The notes below the pieces were generated by a model. That model was not told the DNA's origin. It did no database searches and saw only the letters and a program-made list of their open reading frames with translations. Both the position numbers and the translations under genes were made by a program. From Agrobacterium pusense (lineage in GTDB: Bacteria; Pseudomonadota; Alphaproteobacteria; Rhizobiales; Rhizobiaceae), in assembly GCF_900102105.1 (NCBI RefSeq), contig NZ_FNBB01000002.1:787679-851678 (forward strand): 64,000 bases of DNA, written 5' to 3'. Of the stretch, positions 26,982 through 35,869 are shown piece after piece. Position 1 is the first letter of the stretch; each line of letters opens with the position of its first letter.

Positions 26982-27368
26982 GTGAACAAATATTATAGCA
27001 TAACCGAACTGACCCGAGAATTCGGTGTTTCCACCCGCACACTCAGATTCTATGAGGATGAAGGGTTGATCCATCCTGAGCGGCGCGGGCGCACCAGGCT
27101 TTTCCGTGCAGCGGACCGCCGTCTCATTCAGGAAATCCTGCGCGGTCGCCGTATCGGTTTCACGATAGCCGAAATCCGCGAGATCATTCAGGTCTACAAG
27201 GAGCCGCCGGGGGAATCGGGCCAGCTTGTGCTCCTGATGAAGAAGGTCGATGAAAAGCGCGCTGATCTTCGGCAGAAGCGCAAGGATATCGAGGAGACGC
27301 TGGCGGAGCTCGACAATGTCGAAGAGGCCTGTCTGACGCGTCTTGCCGAAATCGGCGTCGGGACCTGA
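26982..27368 (+). CDS. MerR family transcriptional regulator (LiuR-like)
   Basis: 128 residues. The winged HTH is at 5-70 (YSITELTREFGVSTRTLRFYE, then RGRTRLFRAADR and RRIGFTIAEIREII), followed by a coiled coil. The sequence most resembles regulators of branched-chain amino-acid catabolism (LiuR), but no liu gene lies in the window. There are no metal-binding cysteine pairs. GTG start after TAGG. Target identity is inference. Confidence 0.82.
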   Translation: MNKYYSITELTREFGVSTRTLRFYEDEGLIHPERRGRTRLFRAADRRLIQEILRGRRIGFTIAEIREIIQVYKEPPGESGQLVLLMKKVDEKRADLRQKRKDIEETLAELDNVEEACLTRLAEIGVGT

Positions 27369-27540
27369 GCACTGCTTTTTAGCGGTATCGCATATTCCGT
27401 TGACGCAACTGTCGGGAACGGCTCCAAGACTCTCCGCTTTACTTCATATGAAACGAGCGGGTTCGGCTTGCCCCGCCGACGAGAATGTCGCGGCAGCGGG
27501 ATGTGGGACATGATCTCGATTTATCACCGACGTTCGCCCC

Positions 27541-27585
27541 CTGATCCGACCCTTCGGGCCACCTTCTCCCCGGAAAGGGGGAGAA
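27541..27585. repeat. Rhizobial-type intergenic hairpin element
   Basis: Two adjacent hairpins: CCC-TTCG-GGG and the stem TTCTCCCC/GGGGAGAA with loop GGAAAG. This ACCTTCTCCCC...GGGGGAGAA layout resembles the short interspersed palindromes common in rhizobial intergenic DNA. It lies between two convergent genes and may act as a terminator. Confidence 0.45.
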
Positions 27586-27619
27586 AAGACGGCGACCGCT
27601 GACGCTCTGGCTGCCTGCG

Positions 27620-28585
27620 CTACTGCGCCTCAACAGTGCACTGCTGTGCCACTTCGCTGACCTTCGTCTGCTGATCCGCGGTCAGCTTGCCTTCCATCAT
27701 GATGTCGAAAAGGCTTTCCGCCTGGAGCTTCTCCAGCGTGCAGCCGCAGAAGCGCTGGCACAGCTCCAGCCCGTTCGCCTGTTCGACGCAGCTTTTTTCG
27801 CAGCTTGATTTGTATAGTTCGACCTGATCGACAGGCGGGGGTGGGGCGACGAGCGAGAGGGTGTAAACAAGCCCGATTAATACTGGCTGGTGGATGAGAT
27901 AGAAGGCAAGGCTGTGACGGCCGGCGCTTGCAAGAAGGTTGCGAGGTGAACTCGGGCTTCGAAAGCGGTCGAGCCAGCCGCGCGGCGAGACGAATTGCGA
28001 GACCGCAAGCCCGGCGAGGAACGGCGCAAGCCAGGGCAGCAGCGGGACATAATCATTCGAACGGGGTGGCTGGGTGGAAAAGCCGATCCAGGCCAGCCAT
28101 TTTGCATTGAACAGTTCGGATTGCAGATATTGCGGCAGGATAAAAGCAATCACAGCGAAAAGCAGTGTCACGGCTGCGGGTGCCCTGAGGAACAACAGTC
28201 CCACGAGGCTTGCGGCGGCAATATTATGCAGGATGCCGAAGAAGATGAAGCTGTCCGGAAAGGCAAAATAGGTGGCGATGGTGATGAGCAGCGCCGAACC
28301 GGCCACCATGGCGAAACGCTTGCCGAAGGATGGCCAGTTCACGCCCTTGCCGTGGGCGAGAAACAGGCTGAAACCCGCAAGGAACAGAAATGACGTGGCG
28401 ATGCCGCGTGCGTAAAGCTTCCAGAGGCCCGTGGTTGCCGTGCCTGGTTCGAGATAACCGAAATATTCCAGATTCCACGTGAAGTGGTAGGACGCCATGG
28501 CGATGAGGGCCAGCCCGCGGAGCGTGTCGAGGCCGCCTATGCGGCCTTTACGGCGGTTTTCGTTGGCGACTGTGTTTGTGTCCAT
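27620..28585 (-). CDS. Heparan-alpha-glucosaminide N-acetyltransferase-domain membrane protein (DUF1624)
   Basis: 321-residue polytopic inner-membrane protein. The N-terminal GRIGGLDTLRGLALIAMASYHFTWNL motif is diagnostic of the DUF1624/acyltransferase-like family. Around eight helices follow to residue ~250. A soluble C-terminal tail holds six cysteines (262, 266, 276, 280, 282, 316) and is probably periplasmic. The substrate is unknown. Confidence 0.82.
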   Translation of the reverse strand: MDTNTVANENRRKGRIGGLDTLRGLALIAMASYHFTWNLEYFGYLEPGTATTGLWKLYARGIATSFLFLAGFSLFLAHGKGVNWPSFGKRFAMVAGSALLITIATYFAFPDSFIFFGILHNIAAASLVGLLFLRAPAAVTLLFAVIAFILPQYLQSELFNAKWLAWIGFSTQPPRSNDYVPLLPWLAPFLAGLAVSQFVSPRGWLDRFRSPSSPRNLLASAGRHSLAFYLIHQPVLIGLVYTLSLVAPPPPVDQVELYKSSCEKSCVEQANGLELCQRFCGCTLEKLQAESLFDIMMEGKLTADQQTKVSEVAQQCTVEAQ

Positions 28586-28653
28586 GGTTTCCGTGTTTCA
28601 GCTTTCGGTAAGGCCGGGGTCTTGCTCGGCTTGGCCCTTGAAGTGCGGCTATT

Positions 28654-29346
28654 TCAAGGCCTGTTTTCTTCCATGATGGCGCGTCGCGCCTCGGAAAAGA
28701 ACTGGCGGCGCAAGAGCGCGACAATGATGATGACCGTGCTGGCGATGAAGACATAGGGGCTGATGAACCAGCCGAGATAACCGATGGACAGAAAGATGGT
28801 CCGCAGGCCGTCATTGAAGTTCTTGGCGGCGATGATGTTCATCTTGATGACGTTCTCGGCCGCGCGTTCCGCCGCCTCGCGGTCGGCGCCGACGTCGTGC
28901 ACCATGGGAATGGCGCCGAAGAGGATGGTGCAATAGTTGAACAGCCGGTAGGACCAGCCGAATTTGAAGAAGGAGTAACCGAAGAGACAGGTGAGCCCGA
29001 TGACCTTCAGTTCAAAAGCCGTGCGACCGGCATAATGCACGAAAGGCATGTCGCGAAACACCGACTCGACCTGCTCGGTCGCCCCCAGAAGGGCAAAACA
29101 TCCGCCGATGGCGAAGATGGAGGTGGAAGCGAAAAAGGCGGTTCCGTTCTGCAGGCCGGCCATGATCTGTGTGTCGATCATCTTCAGGTCGCGCTTCAGC
29201 GAATTCATGATCCAGTCGCGACGGCGCTCGGCCATGGCCTGGTTGAGGCTGGCGCGCGAAAACAGCCTCGTTCCCGTCGTCACATGGGTGTAGGCGGCCC
29301 ATAGAAGGATGAAAACGACAATCGCGATATAGTCGATGACGGTCAT
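28654..29346 (-). CDS. DUF599 family membrane protein
   Basis: 230 residues with about four to five predicted helices. The N-terminus reads MTVIDYIAIVVFILLWAAY and the centre contains FGYSFFKFGWSYRLFNY, typical of DUF599. The ATG at 29346 has AAGGTGG 10 nt upstream; further ATGs (29388) lack a site. Function unknown. It lies about 345 nt downstream of a cobalamin-riboswitch-like element on the same strand. Confidence 0.82.
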   Translation of the reverse strand: MTVIDYIAIVVFILLWAAYTHVTTGTRLFSRASLNQAMAERRRDWIMNSLKRDLKMIDTQIMAGLQNGTAFFASTSIFAIGGCFALLGATEQVESVFRDMPFVHYAGRTAFELKVIGLTCLFGYSFFKFGWSYRLFNYCTILFGAIPMVHDVGADREAAERAAENVIKMNIIAAKNFNDGLRTIFLSIGYLGWFISPYVFIASTVIIIVALLRRQFFSEARRAIMEENRP

Positions 29347-29847
29347 TACGGGCAGGCCACCTTGCTGTTTGCGAATCTTCGAAACCATATTGATTTGAAG
29401 GCCATGGCAAGGCAATGGCGGCGGCTGACGTCGCTCCCATATTCTCTTTTGGCGTTGCGGTTTCATCATTCGGTTTAACGCTAACTTTCCGGTAACCAAG
29501 TCGCTTTATCAGTCCTGTCGCGGACGACAGGTCCGCCGGTTCCGGGTTAAGGTTTTGCGTACCGGTTCCGCCTGGTTTTTCACCAACGGCAGGGACGGAT
29601 TGACAGGATGGACGTTCGCACCTAGCTTTTCTTCCGGACCGGTGTTTCCGGTATCCGGAGCATCAAGACTGATATGCCCTGCATCCTGCAGGCAGGTCTT
29701 GTTTTTTCCGGCCCGGTATCAGCGGCAGTCCGGCGTGAGCAACCGGGGGACGCCTTTTCTACGAATCGTTCCCTTCATGTCCGCCTGTCACTGGCTCGCG
29801 ACCCGGCGAAGATGCCGGTCCGTTTATTCTCTTCCTTCAGGTTTCCC
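29347..29847. other. Divergent region, DUF599 / cobP
   Basis: 501 bp with no convincing protein gene. Besides the riboswitch-like element it contains two hairpins: CCTGTCG-CGGA-CGACAGG (29514-29531) and an ACCGG/CCGGT stem near 29632-29655. Confidence 0.5.
29691..29800 (-). ncRNA. Possible cobalamin riboswitch (divergent orientation to cobP)
   Basis: Minus strand, in order: GACAGGCGG, AAGGGAA (29775-29769), GTAGAAAA, CCCCCGG, TGCCGCTG followed by ACCGGG, and AGACCTGCC (29699-29691). The order and the ~100-nt span match the cobalamin riboswitch (conserved AAGGGAA, GCCACTG, GGGAAGG, B12 box AGACCTGCC). The CCCCGCAACTG core is poorly conserved, so it may be degenerate. The next gene on this strand is the DUF599 gene, not cobP. 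Confidence 0.4.
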
Positions 29848-30369
29848 ATGACAGATAATAACCGCTCCGTTTTCATTCTTGGCGGCGCGCGCTCCGGCAA
29901 ATCGCGTTTTGCGGAAGAGCTTGCCATAAAAGCGGGCGGAAACCTGCATTATCTGGCCACCGGCCGGGCTTGGGATGACGAGATGCGTGACCGGATCGCC
30001 CATCATCAGGCGCGGCGTGGCGGCGAATGGACCACCCATGAAGCGCCCGTCGATATCGCCGCCATGCTGGAGCGGCTGGACCGGCCGGACAATGTCGTTC
30101 TCGTCGATTGCCTCACTTTGTGGCTTACCAATCTGATGATGGAAAATGCGGATTTCGATGCTGCCTTCGCGGCACTTGAGGCGGCGATCCTGTCGGCTCG
30201 GGCGAAGCTGATTTTCGTTTCCAACGAAGTCGGTCTCGGCATCGTGCCGGAAAATCGCATGGCGCGGGAATTCCGGGATCATGCGGGGCGGCTGCATCAG
30301 CGAATCGCCGCCATTGCCGGTGAGGTCTTTTTCGTCGCCGCCGGGTTGCCCCTAAAAATGAAGGGCTGA
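29848..30369 (+). CDS. cobP: Bifunctional adenosylcobinamide kinase/guanylyltransferase CobP
   Basis: Phosphorylates adenosylcobinamide and adds GMP in cobalamin nucleotide-loop assembly. 173 residues. The P-loop GGARSGKS is at 12-19, with [10 protein letters not shown] in the guanylyl-transfer region and [14 protein letters not shown] as the nucleotide-binding strand, then [12 protein letters not shown]. The start at 29848 gives the standard family N-terminus. It is isolated from other cob genes here; the cco operon follows. Confidence 0.9.
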   Translation: MTDNNRSVFILGGARSGKSRFAEELAIKAGGNLHYLATGRAWDDEMRDRIAHHQARRGGEWTTHEAPVDIAAMLERLDRPDNVVLVDCLTLWLTNLMMENADFDAAFAALEAAILSARAKLIFVSNEVGLGIVPENRMAREFRDHAGRLHQRIAAIAGEVFFVAAGLPLKMKG

Positions 30370-30477
30370 AGCGGCACCCGCGAAAGCGCGGTCGACATCG
30401 CCGTATTCTTGTTTATAGGCAAATTTCCCCTGTAAATGCGAGCCGCATTTTGGCGAGGCTGCGACAGCTTTGCTTTC

Positions 30478-30491
30478 TTGATCTGGATCAA
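30478..30491 (+). promoter_or_regulatory. FixK/FNR box upstream of ccoN
   Basis: Perfect anaerobox TTGAT-CTGG-ATCAA, about 115 nt upstream of the ccoN start. In rhizobia such boxes bind FixK/FnrN and induce cbb3 oxidase under low oxygen. Confidence 0.88.
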
Positions 30492-30606
30492 GGTCGCTTC
30501 CCATTCCCGGTGGCAATGCTCCAACCGACGCAAAGGCGCACGTCCGCTCTCCCAGGCGCATGCAGTGCCTTTCGTCGGTCGGCTTGCACGTTGGGGGAAA
30601 CCAACA

Positions 30607-32229
30607 ATGAACTACACACTGGAAACCGCGATCGTGGCCCTTGGAGCCTTTCTCGCGTTGCTCGGGGCGGCATTCGCCCATGACAGTCTTTTCGCCGCCC
30701 ATATGTGGGTGCTGTTCTTTACGCTGCTGGTCAGCACGGTGCTTCTGTTGCGCCGTGTCTCCTTTGCGCCCGTCGATCCGGCCGCGCGGGCCCGGCGCAA
30801 GTCGGAATACTTCGACGGAGTCGTACGATACGGTGTCATCGCCACCGTCTTCTGGGGCGTCGTCGGCTTCCTGGTCGGCGTCGTGGTGGCGCTGCAGCTT
30901 GCTTTTCCGGATCTCAACATTGCGCCCTATTTCAATTTCGGCCGTGTAAGGCCGCTGCACACGTCGGCGGTGATCTTCGCTTTCGGGGGAAATGCGCTGA
31001 TCGCCACCTCATTCTACGTGGTGCAGAGAACCTGTCGGGCACGCCTGTTCGGCGGCGATCTCGGCTGGTTCGTGTTCTGGGGCTACAACCTCTTCATCGT
31101 CATGGCCGCCACCGGCTATCTGCTCGGCATAACGCAGGGACGCGAATATGCGGAGCCGGAATGGTATGTCGATATCTGGCTGACGATCGTCTGGGTTGCC
31201 TATCTCATCACGTTCCTCGGCACGATCCTGACACGCAAGGAGCCGCATATCTATGTGGCGAACTGGTTCTACCTGAGCTTCATCGTGACGATTGCCATGC
31301 TGCACATCGTCAACAACCTCGCCATTCCCGTCTCTTTTCTCGGCGTCAAGAGCTACTCCGCCTTTTCGGGCGTGCAGGACGCGCTGACGCAATGGTGGTA
31401 TGGCCATAACGCCGTCGGCTTCTTCCTGACGGCCGGCTTCCTCGGCATGATGTATTACTTCATTCCGAAGCAGGTGAACCGCCCGGTTTATTCCTACCGC
31501 CTGTCGATCATCCACTTCTGGGCGCTGATCTTCATGTATATCTGGGCAGGCCCGCACCACCTGCATTACACGGCACTTCCGGACTGGGCGCAGACGCTTG
31601 GCATGGTGTTCTCGATCATGCTGTGGATGCCATCATGGGGCGGCATGATCAACGGCCTGATGACGCTTTCGGGCGCCTGGGACAAGATCCGTACCGATCC
31701 CATCGTGCGCATGATGGTGATGGCGGTTGCCTTCTATGGCATGGCCACCTTCGAAGGCCCGATGATGTCGATCAAGGCCGTCAACTCGCTCAGCCACTAT
31801 ACCGACTGGACCATCGGCCATGTGCATTCGGGCGCGCTCGGCTGGAACGGCATGATCACCTTCGGCGCGATCTATTATCTGACGCCCAAGCTGTGGGGCA
31901 GGGACCGTCTTTACAGCCTGCAACTCGTGAACTGGCACTTCTGGCTCGCCACGCTCGGCATCGTCATCTACGCCGCCGTCATGTGGGTGGCCGGCATCCA
32001 GCAGGCGCTGATGTGGCGCGAATATGATAGCCAGGGCTTCCTTGTCTATTCCTTCGCGGAATCGGTGGCAGCGCTGTTCCCCTATTATGTGATGCGTGCA
32101 CTGGGCGGCCTGATGTTCCTCAGCGGCGCGCTGATCATGGCCTACAACGTCACCATGACCATCCTCGGTCATCAACGCGAGGAGGGCGCCAGCAAAGGCG
32201 CGGCTCCTTCGCTGCAGCCCGCTGAATAG
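30607..32229 (+). CDS. ccoN: cbb3-type cytochrome c oxidase subunit I CcoN
   Basis: Catalytic heme-copper subunit of the high-affinity terminal oxidase, inner membrane, 540 residues, about 12-14 helices. Histidines of low-spin heme b and the heme b3-CuB site fall in [33 protein letters not shown] and [27 protein letters not shown] precedes the ATG. First gene of ccoNOQP. Confidence 0.96.
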   Translation: MNYTLETAIVALGAFLALLGAAFAHDSLFAAHMWVLFFTLLVSTVLLLRRVSFAPVDPAARARRKSEYFDGVVRYGVIATVFWGVVGFLVGVVVALQLAFPDLNIAPYFNFGRVRPLHTSAVIFAFGGNALIATSFYVVQRTCRARLFGGDLGWFVFWGYNLFIVMAATGYLLGITQGREYAEPEWYVDIWLTIVWVAYLITFLGTILTRKEPHIYVANWFYLSFIVTIAMLHIVNNLAIPVSFLGVKSYSAFSGVQDALTQWWYGHNAVGFFLTAGFLGMMYYFIPKQVNRPVYSYRLSIIHFWALIFMYIWAGPHHLHYTALPDWAQTLGMVFSIMLWMPSWGGMINGLMTLSGAWDKIRTDPIVRMMVMAVAFYGMATFEGPMMSIKAVNSLSHYTDWTIGHVHSGALGWNGMITFGAIYYLTPKLWGRDRLYSLQLVNWHFWLATLGIVIYAAVMWVAGIQQALMWREYDSQGFLVYSFAESVAALFPYYVMRALGGLMFLSGALIMAYNVTMTILGHQREEGASKGAAPSLQPAE

Positions 32230-32238
32230 GAGGGGCCG

Positions 32239-32970
32239 ATGTCCATACTCGACAAACACGGCGTCATCGAACGTAACGCCACCCTGCTTCTGGTCGGCTC
32301 GCTGCTGGTGGTCTCGATCGGCGGTATCGTGGAAATCGCACCGCTCTTCTACCTCGAAAACACCATCGAGAAGGTGGAAGGCATGCGGCCCTACACGCCG
32401 CTGGAGCTGGCCGGGCGCAACATCTACATTCGCGAGGGATGTTATGTCTGCCACAGCCAGATGATCCGTCCGTTCCGCGACGAGGTGGAACGTTACGGGC
32501 ATTACAGCCTGGCGGCGGAATCCATGTACGACCATCCTTTCCAGTGGGGTTCCAAGCGCACCGGGCCTGACCTGGCGCGCGTGGGTGACCGTTATTCGAA
32601 CGAGTGGCACGTGCAGCATCTGGCTGATCCACGCTCGGTGGTGCCGGAATCGATCATGCCGTCCTATGCCTTCCTCAAGACAACGCCGCTCAAGATCACT
32701 GACATCTCCATGGAGCTGAAGGCCAACCGTGCTGTCGGTGTGCCCTATAGCGACGAGATGATCGAGAAATCCGCGGCCGATCTCGCCGCCCAGGCGGACC
32801 CGAATGCGGATTCGTCGGAACTGCTGGCGCGCTATCCCAAGGCCAAGGTCGGCGATTTCGACGGCGATCCGGCAAAGCTCACGGAAATGGATGCGCTGGT
32901 CGCTTATCTCCAGATGCTCGGCACGCTGGTCGATTTCTCGACCTATGACGATGCCGCCGGTTACCGGTGA
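32239..32970 (+). CDS. ccoO: cbb3-type oxidase monoheme subunit CcoO
   Basis: 243 residues. One N-terminal helix (16-36) anchors a periplasmic c-type cytochrome with heme motif CYVCHSQ (C68, C71, H72). The distal methionine is likely in the SIMPSYAFL segment. GGAGGGG ribosome site; 9 bp after ccoN. It passes electrons from CcoP to CcoN. Confidence 0.95.
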   Translation: MSILDKHGVIERNATLLLVGSLLVVSIGGIVEIAPLFYLENTIEKVEGMRPYTPLELAGRNIYIREGCYVCHSQMIRPFRDEVERYGHYSLAAESMYDHPFQWGSKRTGPDLARVGDRYSNEWHVQHLADPRSVVPESIMPSYAFLKTTPLKITDISMELKANRAVGVPYSDEMIEKSAADLAAQADPNADSSELLARYPKAKVGDFDGDPAKLTEMDALVAYLQMLGTLVDFSTYDDAAGYR

Positions 32971-32982
32971 GGAGGCGGAACG

Positions 32983-33135
32983 ATGGAAACCTACACGGCC
33001 ATGCGCCACTTCGCCGATAGCTGGGGCCTGCTTGCCATGACCCTGTTCTTCGCCGGCGTCGTCATCTTCACGCTTCGCCCAGGCTCGAAAAGGGCCGCGG
33101 ACGATGCGGCCAGCATTCCGCTCAGGGAGGACTGA
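32983..33135 (+). CDS. ccoQ: cbb3-type oxidase small subunit CcoQ
   Basis: 50-residue protein with one membrane helix (about 14-32, SWGLLAMTLFFAGVVIFTL) and a charged tail (RPGSKRAADDA). It is located between ccoO and ccoP with a strong AGGAGG site. It stabilises the CcoNO-CcoP assembly in studied species. Confidence 0.9.
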   Translation: METYTAMRHFADSWGLLAMTLFFAGVVIFTLRPGSKRAADDAASIPLRED

Positions 33136-33137
33136 AC

Positions 33138-34001
33138 ATGTCCGAAAAACACATCGATAAAATCAGCGGCGTCGAAACCACCGGCCACGAGTGGGACGGT
33201 ATTCGCGAATTGAACAACCCCATGCCTCGCTGGTGGGTGTGGACATTCTACGCCACGATTGTCTGGGCCATCGGCTACACCATCGCTTTTCCGGCATGGC
33301 CGCTGATTTCAGGTGCAACTCAGGGCGTCCTCGGCTGGAACAGCCGTGCCGAAATCGCCGCGGACCTGGCCGATGCCAGACAGTCTCAGAGCATCTATGT
33401 CGACAAGATCGCCAATTCGTCGCTTGCCGACATCCAGGCGGACCCGACGCTGATGCAATTTGCCCTTTCGGGCGGTGCTGCCGCTTTCAAGGTCAATTGC
33501 ATTCAGTGTCACGGTTCTGGCGCGGAGGGCGGGCAGGGTTATCCCAACCTCAATGACGACGACTGGATGTGGGGCGGCAGCGTCGATGACATCTATACGA
33601 CGGTGAAGCACGGCATCCGCTTTCAGGATGATCCAGACACACGTGCTTCGGAAATGCCGGCCTTTGGCGGTATGCTGCAGCCGGATGAAATTCGTCAGGT
33701 TGCCGCTTATGTGTTCAGCCTCACGGGAACGCCTTCCAACCCGTTGCTGGTGGAACCCGGAAGGCAGCTGTTTGCCGACAATTGTGCCTCTTGCCATGGG
33801 GAAGATGCCAAGGGCAACCGCGAATTCGGTGCACCCAATCTTGCCGACGCCATCTGGCTGAAATCTCATGGCGAAGAGGGGATCGTTTCGCAGATACGCT
33901 CTCCCAAGCATGGCGTCATGCCCGCCTGGGGTGAGCGCCTCGGTGACACGACGGTCAAGCAGCTTGCGATCTTCGTGCACTCGCTGGGCGGCGGCGAATA
34001 A
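33138..34001 (+). CDS. ccoP: cbb3-type oxidase diheme subunit CcoP
   Basis: 287 residues. The N-terminal helix (32-52) is followed by two cytochrome c domains with heme motifs CIQCH (C121, C124, H125) and CASCH (C216, C219, H220); distal methionines are in EMPAFGGM and GVMPAWG. Start 2 nt after ccoQ. Entry point for electrons from cytochrome c. The fixGHIS maturation genes usually following are not present here. Confidence 0.95.
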   Translation: MSEKHIDKISGVETTGHEWDGIRELNNPMPRWWVWTFYATIVWAIGYTIAFPAWPLISGATQGVLGWNSRAEIAADLADARQSQSIYVDKIANSSLADIQADPTLMQFALSGGAAAFKVNCIQCHGSGAEGGQGYPNLNDDDWMWGGSVDDIYTTVKHGIRFQDDPDTRASEMPAFGGMLQPDEIRQVAAYVFSLTGTPSNPLLVEPGRQLFADNCASCHGEDAKGNREFGAPNLADAIWLKSHGEEGIVSQIRSPKHGVMPAWGERLGDTTVKQLAIFVHSLGGGE

Positions 34002-34021
34002 GAGCGTCTGAGCAAAAGCAG

Positions 34022-34040
34022 GGGCCGCATCATGCGGCCC
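34022..34040 (+). terminator. Hairpin after ccoP
   Basis: GGGCCGCAT and ATGCGGCCC form an almost perfect palindrome about 20 nt after the ccoP stop. The following T-run is weak, so termination strength is uncertain. Confidence 0.55.
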
Positions 34041-34124
34041 TCGACTGTTTCCATTCTTCTTCGATGATGCAGCTCGGCTGCGGGCGGAGAAAACCGGCGC
34101 TCGAGCCGCGAGGCGTCCCGCCCC

Positions 34125-34970
34125 TCAGGACGTGACCTTATCGAGCGCGCGTTCGATGCGCTTTGCCGCTTGCCAGAGGTCTTCCATCCTCTCGAGGCTT
34201 GCTTCCTCCAGCGTCTCGCCATTTTCGCCAAGCGATTTTTCGATGTGGTTGAAGCGCCTGCGAAATTTCGTGTTGGTGCCGCGCAGCGCGTTTTCCGGAT
34301 CGGCCTTGACGTGACGGCCGATATTGACGAGGGCGAAGATCAGGTCGCCCAGTTCGTCTGAGACCTTTTCAGGCCTTCCTTCCTCCAGCGCTTCGCGCAG
34401 TTCGGAGATTTCTTCTTCGATCTTGTCGAGAATGGGGGCGGGGTCCGACCAGTCGAAACCGACGCGCGCCGCGTGCTCCTGCAGTTTGAGCGCTTCGGTC
34501 AGCGCCGGCTGGCTGCGTTGCACACCGCCGAGAAAGCCGGCCTTGAAATCCTCCGTGATGCCCCGGCGCGCACGGCGCGCTGCGCGCTCGCGTTTTTCCT
34601 CGGCCTTGATCCGGTCCCACTGCAGCTTGACGCTGTCGGGCGTATCGGCCTCGGAGGCGGCAAAGACATGCGGGTGTCGGCGGATCATTTTCGAGGTGAC
34701 GGCATGCACCACATCGCCGAAGGCAAACTCACCGCGCTCCTCGGCGATACGTGAATGAAAGACGACCTGCAACAGAAGATCGCCCAGTTCTTCGCAAAGA
34801 TCGTCCATGTCCCTGCGCTCGATGGCGTCGGCGACTTCATAAGCCTCTTCAATCGTATAGGGCTTGATCGTCTCGAAGGTCTGGACGACATCCCACGGGC
34901 AACCGGTTTCCGGCTGGCGCAGGGCTTCCATGATCTCGATCAGGCGGGAAATGTCCTTCGAGGCTTCCAT
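34125..34970 (-). CDS. mazG: Nucleoside triphosphate pyrophosphohydrolase MazG
   Basis: 281-residue house-cleaning NTPase with two MazG domains. The first contains PWDVVQTFETIKPYTIEEAYE and the metal-binding EELGDLLLQVVFHSRIAEE (EExxD type); the second has DKIEEEISELREAL and DELGDLIFALVNIGRH. Start with GAAGG at 9 nt. Neighbour in the same direction is the deaminase gene. Confidence 0.93.
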   Translation of the reverse strand: MEASKDISRLIEIMEALRQPETGCPWDVVQTFETIKPYTIEEAYEVADAIERRDMDDLCEELGDLLLQVVFHSRIAEERGEFAFGDVVHAVTSKMIRRHPHVFAASEADTPDSVKLQWDRIKAEEKRERAARRARRGITEDFKAGFLGGVQRSQPALTEALKLQEHAARVGFDWSDPAPILDKIEEEISELREALEEGRPEKVSDELGDLIFALVNIGRHVKADPENALRGTNTKFRRRFNHIEKSLGENGETLEEASLERMEDLWQAAKRIERALDKVTS

Positions 34971-35022
34971 ATGCTCAAACCTTCGCTTGTGTTTATGCCG
35001 GTCCGGCCGTCCAGTTCCGCGC

Positions 35023-35610
35023 TTAATTCAGAGGAATATCGTTGCCGCCCTTCGACGACTGATAGCTGGTGGACAGATCGTCATAGGCCGCCTTGATGCG
35101 GGCGGTCTGCGCCTTCAACGTGCTCTTCAGCGGATCCTCCTCGGCTTCCACCAGATCGGTGATGAAATACGAGTTCCAGAAAGCGTTGTTGCGGCGATAG
35201 CCGCCCGGCTCCAACCCGAAGACTTCCTTCAGAATTTTCAGATCATGCGGGATCGCGAAAGCGTCGCGCGAATCCTCGTGGCTGAAGAAGGAGTAGAAAT
35301 TGTCGAAACCGGCCCAGGTGATGGCGGACATGCACATGGTGCAGGGTTCGTGGGTGGAGAGGAAAATCAGGTCCTTCGTATTCGGTTTTTCGCCCAGTTC
35401 GTAAAACCGCTTCAGCGTATGCACCTCGCCGTGCCAGAGCGGATTTTCCAGCTCGTTGTTGGTTTCCGCAACCACCAGCGACAGGTCGGACTTACGCAGG
35501 ATTGCCGCGCCGAAAACCTTGTTGCCAAGGCTGACACCGCGGGCTGTCAACGGCAGGATATCGTGTTCGATGACATCAAGAAGGCGGACGGAAAGTGGCT
35601 GGCTGGTCAA
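35023..35610 (-). CDS. Zinc-dependent nucleoside/cytidine deaminase family protein
   Basis: 195 residues from a TTG at 35610, chosen because AAGGA sits upstream and the family begins near MTSQPLSVRLL; an ATG at 35709 would add 33 atypical residues. Zinc motifs are HGEVH (His and catalytic Glu) and PCTMC. FGAAILRKSDLSLVVAETNN matches the CDA fold. The rather long C-terminal part is unlike TadA or guanine deaminase, so the substrate is unclear. Confidence 0.75.
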   Translation of the reverse strand: MTSQPLSVRLLDVIEHDILPLTARGVSLGNKVFGAAILRKSDLSLVVAETNNELENPLWHGEVHTLKRFYELGEKPNTKDLIFLSTHEPCTMCMSAITWAGFDNFYSFFSHEDSRDAFAIPHDLKILKEVFGLEPGGYRRNNAFWNSYFITDLVEAEEDPLKSTLKAQTARIKAAYDDLSTSYQSSKGGNDIPLN

Positions 35611-35869
35611 GGGGGCGGTCCTTCTTGCCGCTTGTATAAAGCGGTCTTCGCATGGAAAACAGATGGCAAATTGTCTTCCCTTGTTCGGCGCGGGGGCCGG
35701 GTTTGTCAAGGGATTCGCGCTGCGCTTGGAAGCCTCCAGGCGTGCGGGAAACAGAGGCCGGTTTGTTTTCCTCCAAAACCGGGGTGTTCGAGAAATAAAA
35801 ATCCAGGTGCCGGAAAGGCTTGAATTTCTGTTTCTTCAATCTTGCGCCGCGATGCGGGATATATGTCCA

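Noticed and set aside
31633..33009. 458-codon minus-strand open frame
   Set aside because: Antisense to ccoN/ccoO, whose heme motifs are certain.
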